From positions 1-64,000 of the forward strand of contig NZ_ATDN01000089.1 in NCBI RefSeq assembly GCF_004014805.1: DNA of 64,000 bases, given 5' to 3'. The notes beneath the pieces are model-generated. The model was not told where the DNA came from, did no database searches, and saw only the letters and a program-made list of their open reading frames with translations. This DNA is from Mycolicibacterium elephantis DSM 44368 (GTDB lineage: Bacteria > Actinomycetota > Actinomycetes > Mycobacteriales > Mycobacteriaceae). Below, in pieces: positions 62,787-64,000 of this stretch. The stretch's first letter is position 1; the number at the start of each line of letters is the position of its first letter. A program made the position numbers and the translations under genes.

Positions 62787-63596
62787 ATGAGCAGGAATTC
62801 CTCCCCGGCAGTGGTCGCCGGGATCGATGGCTCACAGGAAGCGATCCACGCCGCCCTGTGGGCAGCAGACGAAGCCCTACACCGCAACGTACCGCTGCGC
62901 CTGGTGTGCGTGACCAAGCCCAAGTACCCCTCCACAGAGGAGTACTACGAGGACGTCCGGCGCGCCAGGGCATCTCTTCGCTTGGCGCAGAACGCGATTG
63001 AAGCCACCGGCAAGCAGGTCAAGATCGAGACCGACGTTGTCGCCGGACTGCCCGGAACCGCGCTGGTAGCGGCTTCCTGGGATGCCGTCATGGTGTGCGT
63101 TGGCTCGGTCGGAATCGGGCGCTACGCGCGGTCGATATTGGGGTCGACGGCAGCCTACGTCGCCGAGAACGCGCAGTGCACCGTCGCGATCATCCGTCCG
63201 CCCGATGAGGGGCAGCCGGAGGACATCAACTGGATCCTCGTCGCGGTCACGGATGCGCCCGACAATGACGCCGTCGTCGAGCATGCGATGTCGGAGGCTC
63301 AGCTGCGGCATGCACCCGTGCTCGCCTTGGGTGATTCGCGCGATCGCGAGAAGCTGCAGCGCAAGGTCGAGATGTGGAAACAGCGCTTTCCGGATGTACA
63401 CGTATACCCCGTCGCCGGCGAGGCGGACGTCGCCGACTTTCTGAGGAAACACCGCGAGCGGGTGCAGCTCGCGGTCATCGGCGCCGCCGAGGCCGGCGAG
63501 GCCGAGCGGATCGTCGGTTCCTACTACCGCGGCATCGTTCATCACGCCGGATCCTCGGTGATCATCGTGCGCAGCCGAGCGTCCGGAACGGACTGA
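62787..63596 (+). CDS. universal stress protein, tandem USP-fold
   Basis: A 269-residue cytoplasmic stress protein, like the many USPs of the DosR regulon. The first USP domain (~7-137) starts AVVAGIDGSQEAIHAALWAA and has the ATP-binding loop GSVGIGRYARSILGS (~106-120) followed by QCTVAIIR. The second (~150-265) starts INWILVAVTDAPDNDAVVEH and is more divergent, with GAAEAGEAERIVGSYYRGIV in place of a clean ATP loop. ATG 62787 is preceded by GGAG 8 bases upstream. It is followed after 52 bases by the metal ATPase gene. Confidence 0.9.
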   Translation: MSRNSSPAVVAGIDGSQEAIHAALWAADEALHRNVPLRLVCVTKPKYPSTEEYYEDVRRARASLRLAQNAIEATGKQVKIETDVVAGLPGTALVAASWDAVMVCVGSVGIGRYARSILGSTAAYVAENAQCTVAIIRPPDEGQPEDINWILVAVTDAPDNDAVVEHAMSEAQLRHAPVLALGDSRDREKLQRKVEMWKQRFPDVHVYPVAGEADVADFLRKHRERVQLAVIGAAEAGEAERIVGSYYRGIVHHAGSSVIIVRSRASGTD

Positions 63597-63648
63597 ACTA
63601 TCGGCGTCTTGTGCTGATGCCGACCGCCGCGAGCTGAGAGCTGACATC

Positions 63649-64000
63649 GTGGCCACCGTGGAGCAGGACATTCCGGTCACCACGCGGTGGCGAACGCTAC
63701 GTGAGCCGGCGCTGATGATGATCACCTCTGGCGCGTTGACGGTCGGTGGCGTCCTCTGGCTGATCGGGCTGCGCGATGCAGCCGACGTGAGCTGGATCGT
63801 CGGCACGGCGGTCGCGGTGGTGCCCGCGATTCTGTGGGTGGTCTCGGCGTTGCGGCGTGGACGTCTCGGCGTCGATGTCATCGCCGTGTTGTCGCTGGCC
63901 GGCACCCTGTTCGTTGGGGAGTATCTGGCCGGTGCGCTGATCGCGGTGATGCTCGCCGGCGGACGCGCCCTCGAAGCGGCTGCGGCGCGTCGCGCCTCTC
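63649..64000 (+). CDS. heavy-metal P-type ATPase, N-terminal part (partial)
   Basis: The frame from GTG 63649 stays open to the window edge (117 residues). It has two hydrophobic segments (ALMMITSGALTVGGVLWLIG, IVGTAVAVVPAILWVVSALR) and then LGVDVIAVLSLAGTLFVGEY and ALIAVMLAGGRALEAAAARR. This is the classic helix B / GE(x)LE region of P1B metal-transporting ATPases. No N-terminal CxxC metal-binding domain precedes it. The phosphorylation motif and the metal site lie beyond the window, so the metal cannot be named. The USP neighbour suggests it is part of the dormancy island. GTG 63658 is an alternative start. Confidence 0.78.
   Translation, partial: MATVEQDIPVTTRWRTLREPALMMITSGALTVGGVLWLIGLRDAADVSWIVGTAVAVVPAILWVVSALRRGRLGVDVIAVLSLAGTLFVGEYLAGALIAVMLAGGRALEAAAARRAS

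Overview
The window is high-GC actinobacterial chromosome. Gene content and order match a Mycobacterium, most likely an environmental, rapid-growing (Mycolicibacterium-type) species. The evidence is a block syntenic with M. tuberculosis Rv1382-Rv1440 (pyr genes, mihF, gmk, rpoZ, coaBC, metK, lipH, priA, fmt, rsmB, rpe, ribD, P55, lprG, rib genes, uvrC, rapZ, yvcK, whiA, gap, pgk, tpiA, secG). Unlike M. tuberculosis it has a ppc gene, and it has no PE/PPE pair between pyrF and mihF. No rRNA, tRNA, CRISPR array, complete insertion sequence or prophage was seen. Most genes are on the minus strand and many are joined by 4-bp ATGA/GTGA overlaps.

Layout. 0-4.5 kb: the 5' part of ppc (cut by the window edge, and losing family similarity in its last ~45 bases), a small secreted protein, and the glycolytic operon gap-pgk-tpiA-secG behind a 19-bp palindrome. 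4.5-10.2 kb: a substrate-binding-like protein without signal peptide, then uvrC-rapZ-yvcK-whiA. 10.3-20.1 kb: a gamma-glutamyltransferase lipoprotein, riboflavin genes (ribE, ribBA, ribH and a PH-domain membrane protein), lprG-P55 for lipid export, a 56-residue small gene, a DJ-1/PfpI protein, and ribD-rpe. 20-27 kb: rsmB-fmt, a lemA/DUF2207 pair, priA and a YhhN-type membrane protein with a striking 21-bp inverted repeat around the priA start. 27.6-31.1 kb: two HSL-type esterases and a flavin monooxygenase. 31.2-35.1 kb: metK, coaBC, rpoZ, gmk, mihF. 35.5-44.3 kb: the pyrimidine operon pyrR-pyrB-pyrC-(membrane protein)-carA-carB-pyrF, with a clear PyrR-binding loop in the pyrR leader.

44.4-64 kb: a dormancy (DosR/DevR-type) island. 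It holds a DevS/DosT-like heme sensor kinase, a pair of ketoacyl-synthase-III-like genes, pfkB, a phosphoribosyltransferase/erythromycin-esterase fusion (Rv2030c type), hspX, a PNPOx-like flavoprotein, an SRPBCC protein, an Rv2006-type triple fusion, PEP synthase, a membrane protein with a WS/DGAT acyltransferase, a universal stress protein, and the start of a P-type metal ATPase. Motifs resembling the DosR box (GGGACT-WW-AGTCCC) lie in nearly every intergenic space of this block, the best at 62612-62625 and 53103-53116. No dosR gene is in the window.

How it fits together: the left two thirds are core housekeeping (glycolysis, cofactors, nucleotides, division control), and the right third is a hypoxia/NO response module for storage lipid, trehalose/glycogen-type sugars, PEP metabolism and proteostasis. 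Six genes show a TANNNT -10 element 6-7 bases before the start codon, the known signature of leaderless mycobacterial transcripts, and this was used to choose starts.
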